This document shows positions 9,635-18,800 of a stretch of DNA of 35,449 bases, piece by piece. Position numbers and translations under genes: made by a program. This stretch comes from Bacillus sp. SA1-12 (GTDB lineage Bacteria > Bacillota > Bacilli > Bacillales > Bacillaceae), in the NCBI RefSeq assembly GCF_000981385.1, contig NZ_LATZ01000028.1, forward strand, positions 1-35,449, written 5' to 3'. Under the pieces are notes generated by a model, which ran no database searches, was not told the origin of the DNA, and worked only from the letters and a program-made list of their open reading frames with translations. Each line of letters opens with the position of its first letter. Position 1 is the stretch's first letter.

Positions 9635-10365
9635 GTTAAAAAGCCTCCAATAATCGCTTGAACTTTCTGAAGTTCCTCCATTTGCTTCATCATGTTTTCA
9701 ATATCCTCACGGAATACAGTTTGAACAATTACAACCATCGTATTCATGGCAACGTGGGCAAAGATAGGCACAATGATGCGTTTTGTTTTTACATATAAAA
9801 AAGCAAAGGTAAAGCCCATTGACGCATATAAAAGCAAGTGCTCCGGTTCACCGTGTAAGAGGGAGAAAATAATGGAGCTAATCAATGCTGCAATAATAAA
9901 ATTCGTCCGTTTATATAACACGCCAAAGATAATCTTCCTAAAAATAATTTCCTCTAAAATAGGGCCGATTATGGATGTAACAAGAATAACAAAAGGTGCT
10001 GACTCAATGACACGAACAATCATTTGTGTGTTTTCAGACCCAGGATCTACATCAAACACATTTATTTCGATATTCGCCGCAATACTTTGTGCAATAATCG
10101 CTAAAAAGAAGCCGCCGATTGCCCAGCCCACTGAAGCGGCCGCAGAGGAGGGTTCCCCGCGAAGCAAGCTCTCATCTTTCCGTTCTTTCCTTAATAAAAG
10201 CAGAATAATGATAAAGGCAGCCATAAAGCTAAAAATGGTCCAATACGCAAACCGTTCAATTTGTGTATCGCCTATATGTAAAATGTTTAAGATACTGATC
10301 CCAATTGCGCCTGAAAGCTGCATGAGCATATATGTTAATAAAATAAACCAATAATGCTTTTTCAT
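9631..10365 (-). CDS. ydiL: CPBP-family intramembrane protease (YdiL)
   Basis: A membrane protein of about 244 residues with several hydrophobic helices, of the Rce1/CAAX-protease-like (CPBP/Abi) family. Catalytic motifs are visible: EEIIFR (E138, E139, R143), FSLLHGE (H171) and FAHVAMN near the C-terminus. ATG 10365 is chosen because AGGAGG lies 5 nt upstream; the open frame continues upstream without support. The substrate is unknown; relatives act in prenyl-protein processing or bacteriocin immunity. Confidence 0.88.
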   Translation of the reverse strand: MKKHYWFILLTYMLMQLSGAIGISILNILHIGDTQIERFAYWTIFSFMAAFIIILLLLRKERKDESLLRGEPSSAAASVGWAIGGFFLAIIAQSIAANIEINVFDVDPGSENTQMIVRVIESAPFVILVTSIIGPILEEIIFRKIIFGVLYKRTNFIIAALISSIIFSLLHGEPEHLLLYASMGFTFAFLYVKTKRIIVPIFAHVAMNTMVVIVQTVFREDIENMMKQMEELQKVQAIIGGFLT

Positions 10366-10539
10366 AGAGGCCTCCTTCATATGATTAAGGTAATAAAATA
10401 AATCAAATTTAATTGTAACATACCTTTTAACGATCATATGTATGATAACTATGCGGAATGTGCTAAAAGATGTATGAACGTTTCTCTATATGGCCAAATT
10501 TAGTAGGTAAGTTCTTTTAAAAATTTTTTAACTTCATAC

Positions 10540-10568
10540 TTGAAATTGAAAGAAATCTTATATAATAT
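10540..10568 (+). promoter_or_regulatory. groE sigma-A promoter
   Basis: TTGAAA at 10540 and TATAAT at 10561 (15-bp spacing), or TAATAT two bases later (17-bp spacing), precede the CIRCE operator and groES. Confidence 0.7.
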
Positions 10569-10578
10569 ATTAATTGTG

Positions 10579-10605
10579 TTAGCACTCAAGTGAACTGAGT
10601 GCTAA
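10579..10605 (+). promoter_or_regulatory. CIRCE operator (HrcA binding site)
   Basis: A perfect inverted repeat TTAGCACTC-N9-GAGTGCTAA between the promoter and groES. HrcA binds this site and represses groESL until heat shock. Confidence 0.97.
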
Positions 10606-10655
10606 TAAAAAGGAAAAATAATCATATTTAAAAGAATTTGAGGAGGTTGTTTCAC

Positions 10656-10940
10656 TTGTTAAAGCCATTAGGTGATCGCGTTATTATCGAGTTAGTAGAA
10701 TCTGAAGAAAAAACTGCTAGTGGTATCGTCCTTCCTGAAAGTGCGAAAGAAAAGCCGCAAGAAGGTAAAGTAGTTGCTGTTGGTACAGGCCGTGTATTAG
10801 ATAGCGGAGAAAAAGTAGCACTTGAAGTAGCAGAAGGCGATCGTATTATCTTCTCAAAATATGCTGGTACTGAAGTGAAATACGAAGGTACTGAATACTT
10901 AATTTTACGTGAAAGCGACATTTTAGCTGTTATTGGTTAA
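10656..10940 (+). CDS. groES: Co-chaperonin GroES
   Basis: GroES caps the GroEL folding chamber. The 94-residue product starts at TTG 10656 with AGGAGG 9 nt upstream, giving the conserved MLKPLGDRV; an upstream in-frame TTG lacks support. It shows the mobile loop region [18 protein letters not shown] and the [19 protein letters not shown] end. Controlled by the CIRCE operator and co-transcribed with groEL. Confidence 0.97.
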   Translation: MLKPLGDRVIIELVESEEKTASGIVLPESAKEKPQEGKVVAVGTGRVLDSGEKVALEVAEGDRIIFSKYAGTEVKYEGTEYLILRESDILAVIG

Positions 10941-10983
10941 GGATTAATAACACACAAATATCATAGAAGATTTAAAAATTTGA

Positions 10984-12637
<1,654 letters not shown>

Positions 12638-12670
12638 CTGCCCCTAAAAACCTTTATATATCAAGGTTTG

Positions 12671-12703
12671 AATGGTCACGACTATATGTCGTGACCATTT
12701 TTT
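12671..12703. terminator. Terminator between groEL and int
   Basis: AATGGTCACGAC-tatat-GTCGTGACCATT followed by a T run. It lies inside the island end and serves groEL, and possibly int on the other strand. Confidence 0.85.
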
Positions 12704-12707
12704 GACC

Positions 12708-13910
12708 TTATTTATCAAAATTAACTACATTTTTCATTAGATTTCCGAATCTTGTGGAGTCCTGTTTTCTAACAGCTTTTGTAGTGTGTAAATATATTTC
12801 TTTCGTTATTTCGTCATCTGAATGGCCCAACCTTTCCATAATCCTTTCTAAACTAACATCAGCTTCAGCTAATAAAGACGTATGTGTATGACGTAAGGAA
12901 TGTGGAGTTAAATGTGTATTAAGGCCACTAATTCTCAAAAGCCGTTTCATCCTATTACCAACTAGTTTGGGGTATATTGGGTATCCTGGAGTTTTCTCAT
13001 TATTAACAAAAATAAAACCTTGATCATGATAATCTTTTCCTAATGCTAACTTCATTTCTTTATTTCTCAATATGACTCGATTTAAGCAAGCATATACTAA
13101 TTCGTCAATATCGATGGTTCTTCGCGATGATTTTGTTTTTGGTGGAACAATAGCATATTTTTTAATGTTATTACCAGGATTATAATAAGTCTTTGTTATT
13201 GATAATAAAAATCCTTCTGATACTTTTATATCGTTTTCCTTTAAAGCGCAAAGTTCACCCACCCTTATTCCTGTATAAGCTAAAGTAACGAACATTTCAA
13301 AGTCTAATTCCAATCCCTTATCCCTTGCTGTATTTAAGAATAATGCCAATTCTTCTTTTTCCATGAAGTTAGGAATAATTATTTCATTTTCTAAATCTTC
13401 AACTGTTTCTTTGTCTCTTGGAATATAAGCATATTCAGTTGGATCCTTTTTTATATACTCTAGCTCTTTGGCTTTACTAAAGATCATTTTACTAGTTGCA
13501 AATATGCCCTCTAATGTCCTTTCTGCAAATTTAGATTTTAAATCGTTAATAGCTCTCTGGAACTGGTGCCTGGATATATCTTGTAGCTTAATATTTGAAA
13601 AATAGGGGAGAAGATTATTTATTTCGTGTTGTCTAATTCGGATAGTTCCTGGTTTAACTTTTCGTTGTTCTTTATAAATTTCTAACCATTCTACAACAAA
13701 ATCCTTAAAGAGTTTGCTGTTTTCACCAATAAATTTTCCTTCAAAAATTTCTTTTTCCATTTCTGCAGCTGCTCTTTGTGCTTCTTTTTTCGTTTTAAAC
13801 CCTCGTCGAGTTGTTGATTTTGGCTTTCCTGTAAGGGGATCAATACCGGTATAAGTCTTAAATAACCACTTTTCTCCAGTCTTAGTTTTATATTTTTGGA
13901 AAGATGCCAT
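12708..13910 (-). CDS. int: Tyrosine-recombinase integrase
   Basis: A 400-residue site-specific recombinase that would integrate and excise the island at groEL. The N-terminus (GEKWLFKTYTGIDPLTGK...) is an arm-DNA-binding domain like those of Tn916/ICEBs1 integrases. A SAM-like core-binding domain follows (about 65-160), then the catalytic domain with R216 (YTGIRVGEL), H337/R340 (HSLRH), H363 (LGHSDDE) and nucleophile Y373. All catalytic residues are present, so it looks functional. A GAGGTGAT site precedes the ATG. A LexA-like box lies just upstream. A truncated homologue occurs at 33630-33820. Confidence 0.95.
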   Translation of the reverse strand: MASFQKYKTKTGEKWLFKTYTGIDPLTGKPKSTTRRGFKTKKEAQRAAAEMEKEIFEGKFIGENSKLFKDFVVEWLEIYKEQRKVKPGTIRIRQHEINNLLPYFSNIKLQDISRHQFQRAINDLKSKFAERTLEGIFATSKMIFSKAKELEYIKKDPTEYAYIPRDKETVEDLENEIIIPNFMEKEELALFLNTARDKGLELDFEMFVTLAYTGIRVGELCALKENDIKVSEGFLLSITKTYYNPGNNIKKYAIVPPKTKSSRRTIDIDELVYACLNRVILRNKEMKLALGKDYHDQGFIFVNNEKTPGYPIYPKLVGNRMKRLLRISGLNTHLTPHSLRHTHTSLLAEADVSLERIMERLGHSDDEITKEIYLHTTKAVRKQDSTRFGNLMKNVVNFDK

Positions 13911-13928
13911 ATAATCACCTCATTTTCA

Positions 13929-13942
13929 GGAATATACGTTCG
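13929..13942 (-). promoter_or_regulatory. LexA/DinR-like box upstream of int
   Basis: On the minus strand the site reads CGAACGTATATTCC, one mismatch to the Bacillus SOS consensus CGAACRNRYGTTYC. It lies 19 bp upstream of the int start. The flanking TAAAATCGAAC is shared with the box at 18631. Confidence 0.5.
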
Positions 13943-14134
13943 ATTTTAGTGTTAAATTAAGCCCCATCTTAATAAGACAGGGTAGAATGCTTCTATTCTA
14001 CTGTAAATAAACCATTACAAATTTCCTTCTTTGTTACTTAAATATGTATTGAATGGGGGTAAAACCTCTCGAATAAAAAAACGCAATAAACAAGCGTGGT
14101 TATAATGAAATGCGTAAATATCACTATTAAAATA

Positions 14135-14566
14135 TTAAAATTTTTTGAGATGTGATAACTCCTTTGGAATCCCGTTCATCTCGAAAATTTCAAATATAGA
14201 TAGATTGGTATTTTTATATTTATAAAGTTGCTCATCTGGAAGAAGTAACTCTATAGCAAATGAATTTGCTTCAACCTCAATCTTCTCGACTGAAAAGAAG
14301 GTATTTGCCCTTAAGAAGGGGGTGTTTGATCGTGGATGTAAAATAGCATGTCCTAATTCGTGAGCACAGACAAATCTTTGTAAATGTTCATCTAAAAATT
14401 AATTGATGTTTATAAACTTTATACGGCTGTCATGAAAGTAAAAACCTAAAGTATTGCCAAGATCAGCATATTCTATTTCAATCCCCTTAGACCTTGCGAT
14501 TTCAAATGGATTGTTAGTTTTATGCTTTTTAATCAGCTCATTAGTTTTATCTCTAATTGATGCCAT
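14135..14566 (-). pseudogene. ImmA/IrrE-type metalloprotease gene with in-frame stop
   Basis: Translating the minus strand from ATG 14566 gives about 143 codons of one continuous frame, broken by a single TAA at 14399-14401 after ...RIKFININ. The downstream half contains the zinc-protease motif AHELGH and the family segment EKIEVEANSFAIELLLP. In ICEBs1, ImmA cleaves the repressor ImmR to start excision; this homologue probably did the same for the adjacent repressor. The stop precedes the active site, so the protease is probably lost unless read through or sequenced wrongly. It lies directly downstream of the repressor gene. Confidence 0.85.
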
Positions 14567-14579
14567 TAACTAATACTCC

Positions 14580-15048
14580 CTATTTATCATCGTCATTTCT
14601 ATATTTTTTAGGAGTAAATTTCTTTTTAGCTAATTGTTTAGCAGTACGGAGATTACTTTCAATTTGTGCCTTTACAAGCTCACGTGTAACATCATCCATT
14701 GGTTCACCATAAAAAGCCACACCAGAATCACTTTCTAAGTCGTTTAGGATTGATTCTAACTTTTTAGCGATATCACGTTCATCTTTTTCAGAAAAGAAAT
14801 TTTGGTTATTACTTTTGGGTTTTTGTATTTGTTTAATGTAACCTGCAATTACCATCAAATCTTCATAGGGATATTTATAAGCATTTGATATTAATTCTAG
14901 CGTTTCAGGAGTAGGCTTAACCTGTTTACCAGACCTTTTATCAAAACCTTTTTCAATCGTATCAAGATATGTATGGCTAATTCCTATTCTTTTAGAAGCT
15001 TCTCTTAGAGACTCATTACCTCTTAGTTTTTTTAGTACTAAAGATCAC
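14580..15048 (-). pseudogene. ImmR-like HTH repressor gene, frameshifted near its start
   Basis: The continuous minus-strand frame encodes an XRE-type helix-turn-helix (LRGNESLREASKRIGISH, then TYLDTIEKG) followed by a C-terminal region ending KKYRNDDDK. No usable start codon exists in this frame: it runs back into TGA. A GTG at 15048-15046 behind AAAGGAG would read into the gene if the A7 run at 15027-15033 (T7 on plus) had six bases. The spacing of that GTG is short, so the true ancestral start is uncertain. An internal ATG at 14858 yields only the last 92 residues, without the HTH. It is either an inactivated repressor or a sequencing error. Confidence 0.7.
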
Positions 15049-15069
15049 ACTCCTTTAAGAATTATTATA

Positions 15070-15083
15070 GGAACAAACGTTCT
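15070..15083. promoter_or_regulatory. LexA-like or repressor operator before the immR-like gene
   Basis: GGAACAAACGTTCT contains GAAC-N4-GTTC, the core of the Bacillus LexA consensus. It lies about 22 bp upstream of the repressor gene and could also be the repressor's own operator. Confidence 0.45.
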
Positions 15084-15116
15084 TATTATCGAGTGTGTTT
15101 TTTATAAAGCACAAAA

Positions 15117-15152
15117 CCCTCACCTGGAAAGGCGAGGGTTATTCTTTTTTCT
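15117..15152 (+). terminator. Terminator-like hairpin
   Basis: AACCCTC-acctggaaaggc-GAGGGTT followed by ATTCTTTTTT. On the plus strand no gene precedes it, so it may end a lost divergent gene where a xis-like gene would normally start. Confidence 0.6.
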
Positions 15153-15310
15153 CATCATTATTGCTTATTTAATATAACGGTAAAATGTATTTGTGGTATT
15201 AATTGGTAATAAAAGTCATAATAAACATATGTATTTTGAACCTATTGGAAAAAATAAAAACTATTATATATAGTAGGGTTTAAATTATGAGCAGAGGAGA
15301 GATAGGTTTG

Positions 15311-15523
15311 ATGATAGTTTGGAAGAAAAGTTTTCTTGTACAAATAACGGTTTTATTGATGATTTTATCTTTATTTTCTCCAGCAACAACAAGCTTTGCA
15401 AGGGGATATTTCACGACCGCCGATAATACTACAATATATTTCCCTATCTTACTTCTACCATCATACTTCCATTTTTTTAAAAAAACTCATTTTTTTATAT
15501 ACTTTATTTGGAAATCATTGTAA
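15311..15523 (+). CDS. Small secreted or truncated exported protein
   Basis: From ATG 15311 (GAGGAGA upstream) the 70-residue frame starts with basic residues, a hydrophobic stretch (VQITVLLMILSLFSPATTSFA) and a plausible signal-peptidase site after SFA. Only about 45 residues follow, ending in a hydrophobic, phenylalanine-rich stretch unlike a mature secreted protein. It is probably the 5' end of a larger exported-protein gene fused to unrelated sequence. I do not recognise a family. Confidence 0.4.
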   Translation: MIVWKKSFLVQITVLLMILSLFSPATTSFARGYFTTADNTTIYFPILLLPSYFHFFKKTHFFIYFIWKSL

Positions 15524-15693
15524 AATGTTATTATCCTAAAAGCCGGCAAAAAGGGATGGTAAATAATAACTGTTTTAGACTTATCTCTAAATTATTAATT
15601 TATGACAATAGTTGTAAATTAGACAATTAAATAACTTTTTATAATGTTATTTTACCATTTAAAATTGAACAAAGCGAGGGATTACATAATATT

Positions 15694-16218
15694 ATGAAAG
15701 CATTTAAAATATTATTATCATTGAGTTTAATTTTTCCAATATTTCTAGGTTTTTCCTTAAAATCTGCAAATGCAGAAACAAATTCTAATTCTTTAGTTAC
15801 TATTATGTCATGTCCGGAAGTAGGAAGTTATACTACTGTATATAGATCTAGAACTACTTCAAGTAAAACAGAATTCACTCATTATGCAAGTAATAGTAGT
15901 ACTAGTACAGATACAGTCAGTCGTTCTGTAGCAATCACTCATTCTGCTACAGTTACACTGGGAGGAAAAGCTTCTTTTGATGCTCTTGTTTCAGGAGCCG
16001 AAATTTCTGCAAATGTTGGGTATGGATTTAATAATACAAAAACATTAACTAAAACATGGTCAATACCACAAGGATCTTGGAAATTAACTGCTGGAAGTAG
16101 ATGGGTAAAATCTACTGGAACTCGTTATAAAGTTGCACCACCTTGTAACCTGACATCTCCACAAACAACATCTGCAAATTACACTTATGCAACATGGAGT
16201 GCTAAAACTCAACAATAG
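15694..16218 (+). CDS. Secreted Ser/Thr-rich beta protein, function unknown
   Basis: A 174-residue protein with a clear signal peptide (MKAFKILLSLSLIFPIFLGF, cleavage near SANA-ET). The mature part is rich in Ser, Thr and alternating polar/hydrophobic residues, with one stretch ATVTLGGKASFDALVSGAEI and a terminal block (WSIPQGSWKLTAGSRWV). Two cysteines (in MSCPEVG and APPCNL) could form a disulphide. The pattern recalls beta-sheet secreted proteins, possibly pore-forming (aerolysin/MTX2-like), but this is only a resemblance. The ribosome-binding site GCGAGGGA is distant. A terminator follows, so it is a single-gene unit. Confidence 0.75.
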   Translation: MKAFKILLSLSLIFPIFLGFSLKSANAETNSNSLVTIMSCPEVGSYTTVYRSRTTSSKTEFTHYASNSSTSTDTVSRSVAITHSATVTLGGKASFDALVSGAEISANVGYGFNNTKTLTKTWSIPQGSWKLTAGSRWVKSTGTRYKVAPPCNLTSPQTTSANYTYATWSAKTQQ

Positions 16219-16235
16219 TAAATATATTAATCTAC

Positions 16236-16277
16236 AAAAATCTCAATGAGCATTTTTATATTGAGATTTTCTTTTTA
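16236..16277 (+). terminator. Terminator after the secreted-protein gene
   Basis: AAAATCTCAAT-gagcatttttat-ATTGAGATTTT followed by CTTTTT. Confidence 0.85.
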
Positions 16278-16299
16278 TGTATAATAAAGGAGGATTATT

Positions 16300-16644
16300 T
16301 TGCAAAATAAAGCTTTGGTCATTTCAATTTTCAGTTTAGGATTATTTATCTTCATTGGGTCACTAATAATTTCAAATTCTATTAAACAAATAGAAATACA
16401 GGGCCAAAATCAAATAGAACAAAAACAAAAAAAACAGTTACTATCTGCATCCGAGTTAGCTGAATATCTAGGGATATCAGATACTGAACTTTCCAACTTA
16501 TTAAGTTTTGAAAATAATCCTGGACCTGGTGAAATAGGTATTTCATCCATCGAAATTAATGGTAAATTATATTATCCAGTAAAAGCAGTTGATGAATGGC
16601 TTTTAACTGGAGAAGGCAAATACCGTAAAACTGCAAATGAATAA
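16300..16644 (+). CDS. Membrane-anchored HTH (excisionase-like) protein
   Basis: A 114-residue protein starting at TTG behind AAAGGAGGA. Residues 1-27 form a transmembrane helix (ALVISIFSLGLFIFIGSLII). A Gln/Lys-rich linker follows, then a domain resembling the MerR-like HTH_17 of excisionases: LLSASELAEYLGISDTELSNLL, a loop, and INGKLYYPVKAVDEWL. The DNA-binding fold on a membrane anchor is unusual; the domain may instead serve protein contact. Flanked by terminators on both sides, so independently transcribed. Function unknown. Confidence 0.7.
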   Translation: MQNKALVISIFSLGLFIFIGSLIISNSIKQIEIQGQNQIEQKQKKQLLSASELAEYLGISDTELSNLLSFENNPGPGEIGISSIEINGKLYYPVKAVDEWLLTGEGKYRKTANE

Positions 16645-16667
16645 TTATAGAAGAAATTAAATCTTAA

Positions 16668-16707
16668 AAATAAAAACTCCCTATAAGATTTATTATAAGG
16701 GAGTTTT
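16668..16707 (+). terminator. Terminator after the membrane HTH gene
   Basis: AAAAACTCCCT-ataagatttattat-AAGGGAGTTTTT is a symmetrical stem with A and T flanks. Confidence 0.85.
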
Positions 16708-16821
16708 TACAATACATTTACTTCTAAAATTATTAAACAAACATTATAGGTTACATCAAGTATTATGGACCTTTAGGATATCCATAGACTTGTTTTGATT
16801 AATATTCAAGGAGGAACAATG

Positions 16822-17460
16822 ATGCTTAAAAACACAATAACCCTCGTAAAAATTGTTTCTTTAATACTTCTATTAGCAGGATGCACATCTTTAAATACTG
16901 ATGAATCTCCTTCTAAAAACTATGAAGAAAACCAAACTCTGCAAGAGCAAGAAAACCAAACTCTGCAAGAGCAAAATAAAGTTAAAATAAATCAAGGCGA
17001 CATACCTACCTTAGAGAAAAAATTAATACCTCCAAAGTTCATTATTAAGAAATTTACTGCAACATATGATAAATCAAAAAAGGAAATCATTTATCAAATA
17101 AACTATAAAATTGATTTAGAGATCTATAATATTTTAACTAAAGGAAAACAAGAAATGTATTTCTCATTAGAATATCCTGAAAGTGTTCAAAAATATTATA
17201 ATAATTACTATTCTGAGCTAATAGAACCTCAACGACCAAAAAATTTAAAAATGGGTTATCAAATTTCCTTTAAACAAAAACCTATTAGAGAATTAAATAA
17301 TGAAGAAATACAAAACATTACTAATAATCTAGAAAAATATAATCTTCATATTGCTGATAAAGATAAAGATGTAATATCAATCTATGATGATATTATTGGG
17401 TTTATGGATTACGAGCCAGGAATTTCAAAATCAGAACATATTGATGAAACAAAAAAATAA
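16822..17460 (+). CDS. Lipoprotein of unknown function with a duplicated octapeptide
   Basis: Starting at ATG 16822 (AAGGAGG 7 nt upstream; ATG 16819 is an alternative), the 212-residue product has a lipoprotein signal with lipobox LLAG-C, so it is exported and lipid-anchored. The segment ENQTLQEQ occurs twice in a row, encoded by an exact 24-bp tandem repeat (16927-16950, 16951-16974). The remainder is Lys/Glu/Tyr-rich with no motif I recognise. Flanking sequence is AT-rich and no operon partner is evident. Confidence 0.75.
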   Translation: MLKNTITLVKIVSLILLLAGCTSLNTDESPSKNYEENQTLQEQENQTLQEQNKVKINQGDIPTLEKKLIPPKFIIKKFTATYDKSKKEIIYQINYKIDLEIYNILTKGKQEMYFSLEYPESVQKYYNNYYSELIEPQRPKNLKMGYQISFKQKPIRELNNEEIQNITNNLEKYNLHIADKDKDVISIYDDIIGFMDYEPGISKSEHIDETKK

Positions 17461-17593
17461 AAGCCCTTATAGGATTTTAGTGAAAAAATACCAATTTATA
17501 ATGCTATTTTTTTTATAGCTTAAAATTGAATGAGTTAGTTAATAATAAAGTAATCCTTATAGCAAGTAGCACAGCTGAAACTCACTACAACAC

Positions 17594-17617
17594 AAAGCCC
17601 TTCCTAATGGAAGGGCT
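17594..17617 (-). terminator. Hairpin at the end of the zinc-finger ORF
   Basis: AAGCCCTTC-ctaat-GGAAGGGCTT contains the stop codon and last codons of the minus-strand gene ending at 17604. The T-rich tail on that strand is weak (TTTGTG). Confidence 0.6.
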
Positions 17618-17804
17618 TAGCTGACCAATTAAAATATCTTTGTCCTATTAATAAGTAATTACCTTTATCCATAATTGGGGAAAGTGTGGATTGTGAGCAC
17701 TCTTCATGCATCAAAGTGTAATGCTCATTGATATAAACCATGTCTGTTTCTTCGAACCATACTCCACATTCAGGACAACGTATTTTACGAACCTTCAAAA
17801 CCAA
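17604..17804 (-). CDS. Small zinc-ribbon-like protein
   Basis: A 66-residue protein starting at TTG behind AAGGAG. The N-terminal half holds a plausible zinc-binding set: CPECGVWF, then H in NEHYTLMHEEC (C-x2-C ... H-x5-C). Members of this type are short phage or island proteins of unknown function. It is transcribed alone on the minus strand, and its stop lies inside the hairpin listed separately. Confidence 0.65.
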   Translation of the reverse strand: MVLKVRKIRCPECGVWFEETDMVYINEHYTLMHEECSQSTLSPIMDKGNYLLIGQRYFNWSAKPFH

Positions 17805-17886
17805 TCAACTCCTTGGATTATTTTCAATAAGGAGTTCTTATTGTAGTTCTTATTTCCTATTAAGGAACGGTTAAATAAAAGTAAAT

Positions 17887-18249
17887 TTATTGTGAACTTC
17901 TAAAATACTCATCCAACAAATTTGTCGAATGCATCTTTAGTGCTGGTTCCCAATATCGTTTAAATCCATGATATCCCCGAGCGTAATAGTCATACTGCCA
18001 AAAATCTACATTGTCTAAGAATGGTTCCTCGATTTTCATTTTATTTTTTCTCAATTCAACTTTCATATCGCGAACTTTTATTCTAATCTTTCTCAAAGTT
18101 TCTTCAACTAGCTTAAAATAGGGTTCATGAATCTTAAAGCAGGCATTAGTTATTGTCTTAAGATCGCTTTCCAATATATTTAATAAGTAAGTATGTAGAA
18201 TGTAATTATGAATCAATTCCTCTTGTTCATCAGGTAATGGGACTTTCAT
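17887..18249 (-). CDS. Hypothetical protein downstream of the YolD-like gene
   Basis: A 120-residue predicted soluble, charged helical protein (LRKIRIKVRDMKVELRKNKMKIEEP), ending in an aromatic patch (FWQYDYYARGYHGFKRYW). No family is recognised. It starts 14 nt after the YolD-like gene stops and must share its transcript, so it is probably also under the LexA-like box upstream. Confidence 0.7.
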   Translation of the reverse strand: MKVPLPDEQEELIHNYILHTYLLNILESDLKTITNACFKIHEPYFKLVEETLRKIRIKVRDMKVELRKNKMKIEEPFLDNVDFWQYDYYARGYHGFKRYWEPALKMHSTNLLDEYFRSSQ

Positions 18250-18263
18250 ATAATCACTACTTA

Positions 18264-18593
18264 TTAACTTATATCGACTCTTAAAATATCCTCGATCTTT
18301 AAAATGAATATTTCTTGATGAAAACCTAAAATTCTAACTTCTTTCTTTATTTCATCTAGGTAGTGAATATTTCCTATATATAGCTTAATATCTCCATTTT
18401 CATAATAAGTAAAAACGAGCTCTTTATTAAATTCCATTGCCTCACAAATCGTATTATTAATCTTTTCGAGTAGTTGTTCATCAAGAATAGGTTTTTCCAT
18501 CTTATAAAAACTCTTATCAAATTCTCTTAATAATTTAACATGTTCTGGCAGAGTCAATGATGTCCATTTAATTGAACCTCGATCTTTAATCAT
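18264..18593 (-). CDS. YolD-like protein
   Basis: A 109-residue protein with the YolD signature: DRGSIKWTSLTLPEH near the N-terminus, then EKPILDEQ, CEAMEFNKELVFTYYENG and HYLDEI. YolD-like genes commonly sit next to Y-family DNA polymerase (UvrX/YqjW-type) genes in the Bacillus SOS regulon. Here no polymerase gene is present. ATG 18593 is preferred for conserved MIKDRG; an in-frame GTG at 18608 lies within the GTGAGGATGG ribosome-binding region. Confidence 0.88.
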   Translation of the reverse strand: MIKDRGSIKWTSLTLPEHVKLLREFDKSFYKMEKPILDEQLLEKINNTICEAMEFNKELVFTYYENGDIKLYIGNIHYLDEIKKEVRILGFHQEIFILKIEDILRVDIS

Positions 18594-18630
18594 AATTACC
18601 ATCCTCACTTAATATAATATTTTTATTATA

Positions 18631-18644
18631 CAAACATATGTTCG
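18631..18644 (-). promoter_or_regulatory. LexA/DinR box of the yolD-like operon
   Basis: On the minus strand it reads CGAACATATGTTTG, matching CGAACRNRYGTTY with only the last base different. A TATAAT -10 element (18625-18630, minus strand) abuts it, the position typical of SOS promoters. Confidence 0.75.
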
Positions 18645-18772
18645 ATTTTAAAATAGAAAATGTACGTATGTTAGTATATAATTTAATTAAAAGAGCTAAT
18701 ATTATGGATGGTTTACTTCAAAGGTCTAGTGAAGGATATTTATATATTTTTCGCTTTAAATGAATATAAAAT

Positions 18773-18800
18773 AAGAAGGCCAATAAGCCTTCTTCTTATT
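18773..18800 (-). terminator. Terminator of the 18799-19509 lipoprotein gene
   Basis: AATAAGAAGGC-caataa-GCCTTCTTCTTATT is a long stem lying at the 3' end of the minus-strand gene. Confidence 0.75.

Noticed and set aside
9746..10354. A 202-codon open frame antisense to ydiL
   Set aside because: The opposite strand encodes a clear CPBP protease with catalytic motifs; the antisense product is an uninformative shadow.
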